Assembly (NCBI GenBank): GCA_025054735.1
Contig: JANWZG010000282.1
Span: 1 to 5,303, forward strand
Direction: 5' to 3'
DNA from: Cyanobacteriota bacterium
GTDB taxonomy: Bacteria > Cyanobacteriota > Cyanobacteriia > SKYG9
Length of the DNA: 5,303 bases
Under the pieces are notes generated by a model, which was given only the letters and a program-made list of their open reading frames with translations, did not search any database and was not told the origin of the DNA. Position 1 is the first letter of the stretch; every line of letters starts with the position of its first letter. Shown piece by piece: positions 1 to 5,303 of this stretch. Both the position numbers and the translations under genes were made by a program.

Positions 1-705
1 GGAAGAGGTAGGCAGCAGATGCACAGGTGCACTAGTGGCAGGAGACAGGGCAGCAGCAGGTGTCGGGGCGTGGCCCAGAGCTAGCCAAGAATCTGGCCGA
101 GTGGAAGCTGCTGGTAACGTCTCCGCAGGCAACGGCACATAGACCTTACGCCGAGACGGCACTGGGCGAGCAGCTCGGCCTCTAGCCACAGCAACGTTGG
201 CGCGAGTCAGTTGACGCGAAATCATAAGGCTACCCATGGCACAACCCACGACGATCGCACCGCACGTCCAAACCACTGGATCTTGAGTTGGGGAGAACGA
301 TGACTTAAGCTGCTGAGTTGACGCTGGCACTTTGCTCTCTGGGGATGTAGTCGTAAAGGGTTGCAGGTCAGACATTGAGAACTCACTGGCAGAGGACTCA
401 GTGACAGCCGGGGGTATGACAACAACCGAAGGGCTTTGAGGCACTCTGTCAACAGCACTCGGTATACGGTGGCTTGAGGCGACTGCCGTAGGGATAATGA
501 CACGCACTGTAGGCGATGGCTTTACTGCCACAACAGATTTTGGACTCAAGAGATAACTGCCAGCCGCTGCTGCCAAGGTCAGCGCAACAATAGCTGCTCC
601 AGTACAAGCTCCAATAGGATGCAAAATCAGGCGACGGACGATCGCCACACACTCCTTAGTCACCATATTAGTCACCATAGAACCGCCCTCTGCTCGACTA
701 ACCAT
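1..705 (-). CDS. Two-TM membrane protein, C-terminus cut by window edge
   Basis: The minus-strand frame is open without a stop from an ATG at 705 to the left edge, giving 235 residues of an incomplete protein. I do not recognise the family. A short cationic N-terminus (..VRRLILHP..) leads into a first hydrophobic segment at about residues 28-53, rich in Ala, Leu and Gly. A Pro/Ser/Thr/Val-rich linker of about 90 residues follows, then a second hydrophobic segment at about 143-164 (VVWTCGAIVVGCAMGSLMI). After it comes a basic stretch (RGRAARPVPSRRK) and a Pro/Ala/Thr-rich region that runs off the window. This suggests an inner-membrane protein whose linker is on one side and whose two ends are on the other; by the positive-inside rule the basic flanks would be cytoplasmic. 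Support for coding is the 705-nt stop-free length, the Shine-Dalgarno-like AGGGAG 7 nt before the ATG, and a coherent membrane topology. In-frame ATGs at 678 and 666 are alternative starts. Function is unknown. Confidence 0.72.
   Translation of the reverse strand, partial: MVSRAEGGSMVTNMVTKECVAIVRRLILHPIGACTGAAIVALTLAAAAGSYLLSPKSVVAVKPSPTVRVIIPTAVASSHRIPSAVDRVPQSPSVVVIPPAVTESSASEFSMSDLQPFTTTSPESKVPASTQQLKSSFSPTQDPVVWTCGAIVVGCAMGSLMISRQLTRANVAVARGRAARPVPSRRKVYVPLPAETLPAASTRPDSWLALGHAPTPAAALSPATSAPVHLLPTSS
655..678 (-). repeat. 12-bp tandem duplication at the gene start
   Basis: Read on the minus strand, ATGGTGACTAAT (678-667) is followed directly by ATGGTGACTAAG (666-655), with 11 of 12 bases identical. 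Each unit begins with an in-frame ATG and encodes MVTN then MVTK, so the duplication adds four residues near the N-terminus and a second possible start codon. The shared 7-mer GTGACTA recurs three times on the plus strand at 4629-4665. Confidence 0.8.
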
Positions 706-712
706 GCAGCAA

Positions 713-718
713 CTCCCT
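713..718 (-). promoter_or_regulatory. Ribosome binding site for the 705 start
   Basis: AGGGAG on the minus strand lies 7 nt before the ATG at 705. A second purine-rich block, AGAGGG at 686-691, lies 7 nt before the in-frame ATG at 678. Both starts are therefore plausible. The 705 start is preferred because it is the longer one and has a good site of its own. Confidence 0.5.
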
Positions 719-974
719 AGTCATGAATTAATGTAAACAAGTCAGTTCGCCAGCCATGCGACCAACCAGCAGCAACTTAGAAGCAACCCCTCAACAAATA
801 ACCCCCTCGGTGATAGGGCCAACAAGTAATACTAACGCTCTGAGTAGCCAGCGGCATAACCCACCAGTTCGTAGTGAAGGACTCAAGTTCTGACTACAAG
901 CTATCCGTAGCCGTAGCATGGAGAAGTAGCCTAACCTGTAAACCAGTCCCTAACGCTAGCAAGAGCAGACAGGT

Positions 975-1002
975 TTGTAAACAACCCACCGCTACCTATT
1001 AA
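975..1002 (+). promoter_or_regulatory. Candidate sigma-70 type promoter for the deaminase
   Basis: TTGTAA at 975-980 and TATTAA at 997-1002 are separated by 16 nt. Each matches four of six bases of the housekeeping -35 and -10 consensus. Transcription would start near 1009 and leave a leader of about 70 nt containing the inverted repeat at 1032-1055. This is inferred from sequence match only. An alternative -10-like element, TATGTT at 1071-1076, would give an almost leaderless mRNA. Confidence 0.3.
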
Positions 1003-1031
1003 GAACCAATAGATCACTAGTACAACCCCAC

Positions 1032-1055
1032 AATAGTACATCGTGCTGTACTATT
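1032..1055 (+). promoter_or_regulatory. Perfect 9-bp inverted repeat, possible operator or leader hairpin
   Basis: AATAGTACA (1032-1040) and TGTACTATT (1047-1055) are exact reverse complements around the 6-nt spacer TCGTGC. The repeat ends 26 nt before the deaminase ATG. It has the dyad form of a dimeric regulator site. It contains GTA-N10-TAC, which resembles the cyanobacterial nitrogen regulator NtcA site (GTA-N8-TAC) but with two extra bases. The cyanobacterial LexA box has a shorter spacer and does not fit. No T-run follows, so it is not an intrinsic terminator. The dyad is seen directly; its role is inferred. Confidence 0.55.
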
Positions 1056-1081
1056 CTGACCAGCCCCATTTATGTTAAGTT

Positions 1082-2398
1082 ATGCAGATTTCAGCAACCG
1101 ACCACTATTGGCTCCGTAATGCCCATGTTCCCGCGCCCTTGCTGACATCTTCGCTGGCTGAACTCCCCCACCTTCACCTCCACGACAACCTGTGTAGTCT
1201 TGACTTAGAAATTCACCATGGCATCATCCACAATATTGTGCCTGCTCAACTAGCAACCGAATCAGATTTCCCAGCCGTTCCTTGCCATGATCTGCGGGGT
1301 GGCATTGTCTTCCCCTGTTTTGTAGATATGCACACCCATTTGGATAAGGGTCATATTTGGCCACGGGCTGCAAATCCAGATGGCACCTTTGCTAGCGCTA
1401 TGGCGGCTGTGCAGCAAGACTCTGAGGCTCATTGGACAGCAGAGGATGTTTATCGCCGTATGGACTTCGGGCTGCGCTGTAGCTATGCCCATGGCACTCA
1501 AGCCATTCGTACCCACATAGACTCGTCGGGAGAGCAGGCCGCTATTAGCTTTGGGGTGGTGGAGGCCTTGCAACAAATTTGGGCCGATCGCCTGACGATT
1601 CAAGCTGCTTGTCTGATCCCCATGGAGGCATTTCTAACGCCAATGGGAGAACAATTGGCCGATCGCCTAGCTGCTCTGGATGGTGGAGTTCTAGGGGGAT
1701 TGGTACTCATGCACCCAGAATTAGACCAGCAGCTCGATCGCGCCTTGCAATTGGCGGCTGAACGCCAACTCGATGTGGATTTTCACGCCGATGAAACCCT
1801 AGACCCAACGTCTAATGCCCTCCGTCATATTGCTAAGGCAGCGATTCGCAATCAGTTCCCTGGGCGCATCACCTGCGGCCACTGCTGTAGCCTATCCACT
1901 CAAGCCCCACAGGTAGTAGAGGAAACCCTACAGTTACTGCAACAAGCCGCGATCGCCATTGTTAGCCTACCCATGTGTAACCTGTATTTGCAAGACCGCC
2001 AAGCCCATCGCACCCCTCGCTATCGGGGAGTCACCTTGATTCAAGAGTTGCAGCAGGCAGGCATTCCTGTAGCGATCGCCAGCGACAATTGCCGTGATCC
2101 CTTCTATGCCTACGGCGATCATGACATGCTAGAAGTGCTGACCATGGCAGTGCGCATTGCCCAGCTAGATGCACCCTATGGGGACGTAGCGGCAATGGTT
2201 AGCCAAACTCCAGCCCAGATGATGGGACTAGACACCATCGGGCAAATCTACATCGGCGCACCGGCTGACTTGGTGATCTTTCGTGCCCGTAGCTTCAGTG
2301 AGCTGTTCTCGCGCTCTCAGCACGATCGCATCGTATTGCGTCGAGGACGGGCGATCGACACCACCTTGCCCGACTATGCCGACCTAGACAACCTGTAG
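1082..2398 (+). CDS. Cytosine deaminase-like amidohydrolase
   Basis: This 438-residue protein belongs to the metal-dependent amidohydrolase superfamily, in the cytosine deaminase (CodA)-like branch; the family is usually about 400-430 residues. These cytoplasmic enzymes hydrolyse amino groups from pyrimidines and related rings. Expected metal and catalytic residues are present in order: HxH at H84/H86 in VDMHTHLDKGH, H235 and E238 in HADE, H267 in CGHCCS, and D335 in ASDNCRDP. The C-terminus (GAPADLVIF, about 393-400) is the usual return to the small beta-sandwich domain. By eye against E. coli CodA as I recall it, substrate-contact Gln156 is replaced by Met181 and Asp314 by Asn336, so the true substrate may not be cytosine. 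AtzC-like ring amidohydrolases are the nearest alternative. ATG 1082 gives an N-terminus (HYWLRNAHVP) that fits the family, but no Shine-Dalgarno precedes it. The permease gene starts 38 nt downstream. Fold and family are secure; the substrate is not. Confidence 0.9.
   Translation: MQISATDHYWLRNAHVPAPLLTSSLAELPHLHLHDNLCSLDLEIHHGIIHNIVPAQLATESDFPAVPCHDLRGGIVFPCFVDMHTHLDKGHIWPRAANPDGTFASAMAAVQQDSEAHWTAEDVYRRMDFGLRCSYAHGTQAIRTHIDSSGEQAAISFGVVEALQQIWADRLTIQAACLIPMEAFLTPMGEQLADRLAALDGGVLGGLVLMHPELDQQLDRALQLAAERQLDVDFHADETLDPTSNALRHIAKAAIRNQFPGRITCGHCCSLSTQAPQVVEETLQLLQQAAIAIVSLPMCNLYLQDRQAHRTPRYRGVTLIQELQQAGIPVAIASDNCRDPFYAYGDHDMLEVLTMAVRIAQLDAPYGDVAAMVSQTPAQMMGLDTIGQIYIGAPADLVIFRARSFSELFSRSQHDRIVLRRGRAIDTTLPDYADLDNL
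1949..1956. repeat. HIP1 octamer GCGATCGC (first of four)
   Basis: This is a perfect HIP1 palindrome, the highly over-represented octamer of many cyanobacterial genomes. Further perfect copies are at 2072-2079 (also in the deaminase gene), 4532-4539 (Uma2 gene) and 4857-4864 (PEP-CTERM gene). All four lie inside coding sequence. They support a cyanobacterial origin for the plus-strand genes and for the right-hand gene. Confidence 0.95.
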
Positions 2399-2436
2399 AA
2401 TGGTCTATACCCTCCCTAGATAGCATCCATTAGCCC

Positions 2437-3756
2437 ATGTTTGCCATTCCCCTTGCTTGGTTGCAACTCCTGCGCGAGCGCACCCGCCTGCTCGTTGCGC
2501 TGGCAGGCATTGGCTTTGCCGTCATCCTCATGTTTATGCAGCTAGGGTTTCGAGATGCCCTATTTGAAAGTGCCATTACCCTGCACAAAAGTTTACAAGG
2601 GGATATTTTTCTCATTAGCCCCCAATCAAATGCCCTAATCGCCATGCGCAGTTTCTCAGAGCGACGGTTGTTTCAAGCAAGGGGCTATGACGGTGTGGAT
2701 TACGTGAGTCCAATTTATCTGGACTTTCGCCTGTGGAAAAATCCCCAAACTCGTCGCACTAGAGGCATCATGGTGATTGGCACCAACCCCGATGACCCCG
2801 TGTTTGACTTACCTGCCTACGATCGAGACCCTCTCACTGGAGCCATTCAACCGGTCAAATTCCAGTCGTTGCTGCAAAAGGTTAAAATCCCTGATCAGGT
2901 GTTGTTTGACAAAGACTCTCGTCCAGAATTCATCCCCATCATCGACCCAAAATCCAACACCAAGGTGCTGGACTGGTTCCGAGATGGCACCATGCTCACC
3001 ACAGAAGTTGGCGGACGGCGGGTAACCGTTGCTGGGCTATTTAAGATGGGTGCTTCCTTTGGTGCAGACGGCAATATTATCACCAGTTACTTAAACTTCA
3101 TCCGCATTTTTAACAGTCGCAAGCGCGGCATTATTGATGTTGGCCTAGTCAAGCTCAAACCAGGGGCTGATGGGCAACAAGTCTTGGCTGCTATGCGGGG
3201 TGAGGCTCCTCCACCTCCTAAAAATTGGTTAGGTCAATCTCCCCAGCCAGAAACACGGCTGTTGACCTGCAAGGATTTTGAACATGTTTCAGCCGCTGGA
3301 GCCTTGCCCAAAGATGTGTGCGTGTTGTCTAAGGCAGAGTTTGCGGAGTTTGAACGCAGCTACTGGCAAAATAGTACGGCGATCGGCTTCATCTTTGGCC
3401 TCGGTACCGCCATGGGCTTTGTGGTTGGCAGCGTCATCGTCTACCAAATTCTCTACACCGACGTTACCGATCACCTGCCTGAATATGCCACCCTAAAAGC
3501 CATGGGCTATCGCAACCTCTACCTCACGGGTGTTGTGTTTCAAGAAGCGCTGATTTTGGCAGTGTTAGGCTACATCCCCGGTTTTGTCTTGTGCCTGGGG
3601 CTGTATAACCTCACCCAGAATGCCACCTCACTACCGATCGTCATGACCGCCGAGCGTGCCGTGCTGGTATTTATCTTGACACTGCTCATGTGCATCATTT
3701 CCAGCATCATTGCCATTCGTAAAGTCCAATCTGCTGACCCAGCGGAAATCTTCTAG
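2437..3756 (+). CDS. devC: DevC-like ABC exporter permease (FtsX family)
   Basis: This 439-residue inner-membrane permease closely resembles DevC, the permease of the cyanobacterial DevBCA exporter, which with TolC exports glycolipids in heterocyst-formers and has paralogues in other cyanobacteria. The N-terminal IPLAWLQL..TRLLVALAGIGFAVILMFMQLGFRDAL motif carries TM1 (about 17-37). A large periplasmic domain follows, including GASFGADGN at 206-213. A C-terminal FtsX domain has three TM segments (about 315-338, 365-388 and 407-428) with family signatures QILYTDVTDHLPEYATLKAMGY and the closing SADPAEIF. DevC proteins are usually about 385-390 residues. The excess lies in the periplasmic domain: about 10 residues near 127-140, a few near 170-180, and a Pro-rich block of about 35 at roughly 255-290 containing PPPPKNW and two Cys (C278, C295 nearby). 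No DevB or DevA gene adjoins it. ATG 2437 matches the DevC N-terminus; no clear ribosome site is visible. The symbol denotes the family, not proven heterocyst function. Confidence 0.9.
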   Translation: MFAIPLAWLQLLRERTRLLVALAGIGFAVILMFMQLGFRDALFESAITLHKSLQGDIFLISPQSNALIAMRSFSERRLFQARGYDGVDYVSPIYLDFRLWKNPQTRRTRGIMVIGTNPDDPVFDLPAYDRDPLTGAIQPVKFQSLLQKVKIPDQVLFDKDSRPEFIPIIDPKSNTKVLDWFRDGTMLTTEVGGRRVTVAGLFKMGASFGADGNIITSYLNFIRIFNSRKRGIIDVGLVKLKPGADGQQVLAAMRGEAPPPPKNWLGQSPQPETRLLTCKDFEHVSAAGALPKDVCVLSKAEFAEFERSYWQNSTAIGFIFGLGTAMGFVVGSVIVYQILYTDVTDHLPEYATLKAMGYRNLYLTGVVFQEALILAVLGYIPGFVLCLGLYNLTQNATSLPIVMTAERAVLVFILTLLMCIISSIIAIRKVQSADPAEIF

Positions 3757-3809
3757 CAGGGTAGACTACTCATCTACAGTCAATCTAGTTGCAGCCAAGC
3801 CAACCCACC

Positions 3810-4628
3810 ATGACTAGCCTAGTTCAAATCCCCGATGACTTGCTCTACCCCTCCAGCGATGGTAACCCTATGGCTGAAAACACCCTTCAGTATCGCTGGA
3901 TAGTCATGATCAAGGAAAATCTAGAAATTCTGTTTGCCAAAGATCCCCATGTTTTCATCGCAGGTGACCTACTCTGGTATCCTATCCAAGTCAGCGAAAT
4001 TCCTGTTCACGAGACCAGGGCACCCAGCCAAGCACCAGATGTCATGGTCGTATTTGGGGTGAATAAGGGCGACAGACCCTCCTACAAGCAGTTCAGAGAA
4101 AACAACATTCCTCCCCAAGTCGTGTTTGAAATTCTCTCTGAAAGTAACAGGACTGCTAAGGGACGAGAAGCCATGCAGCAAAAATTTGAGTTTTATCAGC
4201 GGTATGGTGTGGAGGAATATTATGTCTATGATCCGGATGAGCGAGTGCTGCAAGGTTGGCAACGACAAGGACAGGAACTGGTACCCATTCCCACTATGAA
4301 CCAGTGGGTGAGTCCCCGCTTGGGCATTCGGTTTGAATGGCAGCCAGGACAGGAACTGGTTCTTTACTACCCCGATGGTCGCCGATTCTTGAGTTCTATT
4401 GAACTAGCAGAGCAGGCCGAGTTAGCCCAGCGACAGGCTGCCCTAGCCCAGCAACAGGCTGCCCTAGCCCAGCAACAGGCTGAATTGGCTCAACAGCGGG
4501 AACAGACAGAGCGACAACGGGCTGAGTACGAGCGATCGCAAAAGGAGTTAGCCCAACAACGAGCCGAGCAACTAGCCGCCTATCTACGGTCGATCGGGAT
4601 TAATCCTGATGAAATTCCCCCACCGTAA
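3810..4628 (+). CDS. Uma2 family (DUF820) putative endonuclease with coiled-coil tail
   Basis: This is a 272-residue protein of the Uma2/DUF820 family, a PD-(D/E)XK nuclease fold that is greatly expanded in cyanobacteria; its cellular substrates are largely unknown. The N-terminal domain (about 1-195) carries the family landmarks LYPSSDG, LLWYP, APDVMVV (D77), VVFEILS (E107), K125 in QQKFEFYQRYG, and VEEYYVYDP. D77, E107 and K125 are the likely metal-binding and catalytic residues, so the nuclease appears intact. Residues 198-258 form an Ala/Gln/Glu-rich coiled coil built from 7-residue units (ALAQQQA), ending in YLRSIGINPDEIPPP. Such tails are common in cyanobacterial Uma2 proteins and probably mediate self-association. 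A TTG at 3789 would add seven residues, but ATG 3810 is preferred because it fits the family N-terminus. No Shine-Dalgarno is visible before either. The gene lies 53 nt after the permease and may share its transcript, though no functional link is evident. Confidence 0.88.
   Translation: MTSLVQIPDDLLYPSSDGNPMAENTLQYRWIVMIKENLEILFAKDPHVFIAGDLLWYPIQVSEIPVHETRAPSQAPDVMVVFGVNKGDRPSYKQFRENNIPPQVVFEILSESNRTAKGREAMQQKFEFYQRYGVEEYYVYDPDERVLQGWQRQGQELVPIPTMNQWVSPRLGIRFEWQPGQELVLYYPDGRRFLSSIELAEQAELAQRQAALAQQQAALAQQQAELAQQREQTERQRAEYERSQKELAQQRAEQLAAYLRSIGINPDEIPPP
4416..4499 (+). repeat. Four 21-bp coding tandem repeats (coiled-coil heptads)
   Basis: Four consecutive 21-bp units encode AELAQRQ, AALAQQQ, AALAQQQ and AELAQQR (residues 203-230). 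The second and third units are identical in DNA and the outer two are diverged. Each unit is one coiled-coil heptad, so copy-number change by slippage would keep the frame and alter coil length by about 1 nm per unit. Degenerate heptads continue downstream to about residue 258. Confidence 0.85.
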
Positions 4629-4673
4629 GTGACTACTTGTGGCAAAGTGACTAGCAAGGTGACTACTTGTGGC
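4629..4673 (+). repeat. GTGACTACTTGTGGC repeat directly after the Uma2 stop
   Basis: The 15-mer GTGACTACTTGTGGC occurs exactly at 4629-4643 and 4659-4673, a 30-bp period. A partial unit, GTGACTA, lies between them at 4647-4653. The first copy begins on the base after the Uma2 TAA. No open frame of note, transposase or hairpin is associated with it. Its role is unknown. Confidence 0.85.
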
Positions 4674-4685
4674 GAGAGGAATTGA

Positions 4686-4700
4686 GGGTAAGGGCAACTG
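4686..4700 (+). repeat. Inverted partner of the 4751/4823 repeat
   Basis: GGGTAAGGGCAACTG can pair with CAGTTTGCCTTTACCC at 4834-4849, giving 15 pairs with one G-T pair and one bulged T. It pairs less well with 4762-4778. It reads as a third, inverted copy of the core of the direct repeat described next. Long-range pairing in RNA across 130-160 nt is possible but unproven. Confidence 0.45.
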
Positions 4701-4750
4701 CTAACGAAATCAAGCGGGCTGCTGGTCTGTTCACAAAAACTGTCTAGAGT

Positions 4751-4856
4751 GTTGTAACCCTCAGTTTTGCATTTACCCACAGCCCTAGCAAACTGATGCA
4801 CAGCGCTTTTTAAGCGTTATGGGTTGTAGCCCTCAGTTTGCCTTTACCCCCAGCCT
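4751..4856. repeat. Imperfect direct repeat pair of about 34 bp
   Basis: Copy A (4751-4785) and copy B (4823-4856) align along GTTGTA-CCCTCAGTTT-GC-TTTACCC-CAGCC with about three substitutions and a one-base gap. Copy A is non-coding. Copy B lies inside the last codons of the minus-strand PEP-CTERM gene (about Q116-T127 when counted from the TTG at 5202). The 37-nt spacer contains the stop codon and a small hairpin. No terminal target duplications or transposase are visible. Confidence 0.75.
4802..4818 (-). terminator. Small hairpin overlapping the PEP-CTERM stop codon
   Basis: AGCGCTT and AAGCGTT pair over 7 bp (one G-T) around a TTT loop and span the stop codon at 4810-4812. No T-run follows on either strand, so it is at best a weak terminator or an mRNA 3' end stabiliser for the minus-strand gene. 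No better terminator is visible between the two convergent genes. Confidence 0.2.
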
Positions 4857-5303
4857 GCGATCGCTGCTTGTGCCAAAACAACCCTAACCCTGTGGCCACA
4901 ACCATCCCCAAGGTTGTCGTTGGCTCTGGTATAGCTGCGGTTCCTGCTTGCAAAGACTTGACTGAACCCACAAAAAGGGTTGAGCAATCGGATGTTGAGA
5001 ACAGGGGCGACTTACAATTGACGTAGTAAAAGCTCCGCACCTCTGTATTGGGGAAGCGATCGGGCAAGCTGGCTAACGGCGTTGGATAGCTAAGCGCATC
5101 CCCATTGTAGTCCCACAGATCAAAAGCAGTAGAGACGTAGCGAGTCTTAGCAGGGTCAGTGTATCCTGTCACTTCAAACAGGTATCGCGTAGGTAATTGC
5201 AAATATACGTAGGAATAGCCACCATTGATGCTGCCAATAGACTCAAACGTGTGCCCAGCAACGTTGTAGGTAAAGTGGATAGCTGGATCTTGGCCGAAGT
5301 AGC
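4810..5303 (-). CDS. PEP-CTERM sorting domain protein, N-terminus beyond window
   Basis: The minus-strand frame is open from the right edge to TAA at 4810-4812, so 163 C-terminal residues are visible and the start lies outside. A TTG at 5202 is not the start: the frame continues upstream with protein-like sequence (FGQDPAIHFTYNVAGHTFES, INGGYSYVYLQL). The visible domain is Tyr/Thr/Ser-rich, probably an extracytoplasmic beta-sheet fold, with two Cys (in VNCK and SDCS) close enough for a disulfide. The C-terminus has the tripartite PEP-CTERM signal: IPEP at 4921-4932, a hydrophobic stretch TTTLGMVVATGLGLFW, then basic HKQR. This signal is known to direct exported proteins to an exosortase that anchors or releases them at the cell surface; the enzyme is encoded elsewhere. 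A tail of 16 residues follows the basic cluster, longer than usual, and most of it is encoded by repeat copy B. The protein's own function is not recognisable. It is transcribed convergently with the Uma2 gene. Confidence 0.85.
   Translation of the reverse strand, partial: YFGQDPAIHFTYNVAGHTFESIGSINGGYSYVYLQLPTRYLFEVTGYTDPAKTRYVSTAFDLWDYNGDALSYPTPLASLPDRFPNTEVRSFYYVNCKSPLFSTSDCSTLFVGSVKSLQAGTAAIPEPTTTLGMVVATGLGLFWHKQRSQAGGKGKLRATTHNA

Larger units (their letters stand above)
706..1081. other. Divergent intergenic region, 376 bp
   Basis: No coding frame is convincing here. The region separates the minus-strand membrane protein from the plus-strand deaminase, so it should hold the promoters of both. 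The 7-mer TGTAAAC occurs three times on the plus strand (732-738, 937-943, 976-982). Two of these sit in the longer shared context TGTAAACNAGTC. AACCTGT at 933-939 is the reverse complement of ACAGGTT at 969-975, a weak 7-bp inverted pair with a 29-nt loop. A candidate promoter and a stronger inverted repeat near the deaminase start have their own entries. I see no tRNA, and no clear minus-strand -35/-10 pair. Confidence 0.6.

Noticed and set aside
222..652. Two shorter minus-strand open frames (222-503 and 449-652)
   Set aside because: They share a frame different from the longer stop-free frame from 705 to 1, which has the ribosome site and membrane topology. Their Cys/Ser/Leu-rich translations look like frame-shifted shadows.
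1035..1052. LexA box reading of the dyad near the deaminase start
   Set aside because: The two AGTAC/GTACT halves are 8 nt apart, whereas the cyanobacterial LexA site has about 4 nt between them.
3758..3776. GTAGA/TCTAC inverted repeat between the permease and Uma2 genes as a terminator
   Set aside because: The stem is only 5 bp and no T-run follows, so nothing supports a transcription stop between these genes.
3969..4268. Minus-strand open frame of 99 codons opposite the Uma2 gene
   Set aside because: The plus-strand frame carries well-conserved Uma2 motifs across this stretch, so the antisense frame is a shadow.
4629..4673. Possible CRISPR array or attachment site
   Set aside because: There are only two full 15-bp units with a 15-bp gap, no unit of CRISPR length, no cas genes and no integrase nearby.
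4580..4801. Minus-strand open frame of 73 codons over the Uma2 end and the intergenic repeats
   Set aside because: Its sequence is dictated by the Uma2 C-terminus and the GTGACTAC repeat. It has no start context or protein-like features.
4838..5026. Plus-strand open frame of 62 codons
   Set aside because: It lies entirely opposite the PEP-CTERM coding sequence, whose IPEP-hydrophobic-basic signal is clear. It has no recognisable features.

Overview
This window looks cyanobacterial. Four perfect copies of the cyanobacterial octamer GCGATCGC (HIP1) occur in 5.3 kb, where chance would give about 0.08. The gene content agrees: a DevC-type ABC exporter permease, a Uma2/DUF820 nuclease with a C-terminal coiled coil, and a PEP-CTERM sorted protein. 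Base composition is roughly even. The genus cannot be told from this stretch.

Layout. Positions 1-705 (minus strand) hold the first 235 codons of a membrane protein with two predicted transmembrane segments. I do not recognise it, and it runs off the left edge. Positions 706-1081 are a divergent intergenic region with a candidate promoter and a perfect 9-bp inverted repeat at 1032-1055. Three plus-strand genes follow with short gaps: a cytosine-deaminase-like amidohydrolase (1082-2398), an FtsX/DevC-like permease (2437-3756) and a Uma2 family protein (3810-4628). The gaps of 38 and 53 nt allow one transcript, but none of the three has a strong Shine-Dalgarno sequence. Positions 4629-4809 are repeat-rich and non-coding. 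Positions 4810-5303 (minus strand) are the C-terminal part of a PEP-CTERM protein whose start lies beyond the right edge.

How the genes relate. The plus-strand genes do not form an obvious pathway. The permease lacks the membrane-fusion partner (DevB type) and the ATPase (DevA type) that normally flank it, so it probably works with subunits encoded elsewhere. The deaminase would act on a nucleobase or a related ring compound in the cytoplasm.

I found no convincing new defence system, mobile element, CRISPR array, tRNA or rRNA. The more unusual points are small: the orphan, loop-expanded DevC; deviations at substrate-contact positions of the deaminase; a tandem duplication at the start of the left-hand membrane protein; and a repeat family that appears to have supplied the extreme C-terminus of the PEP-CTERM protein.
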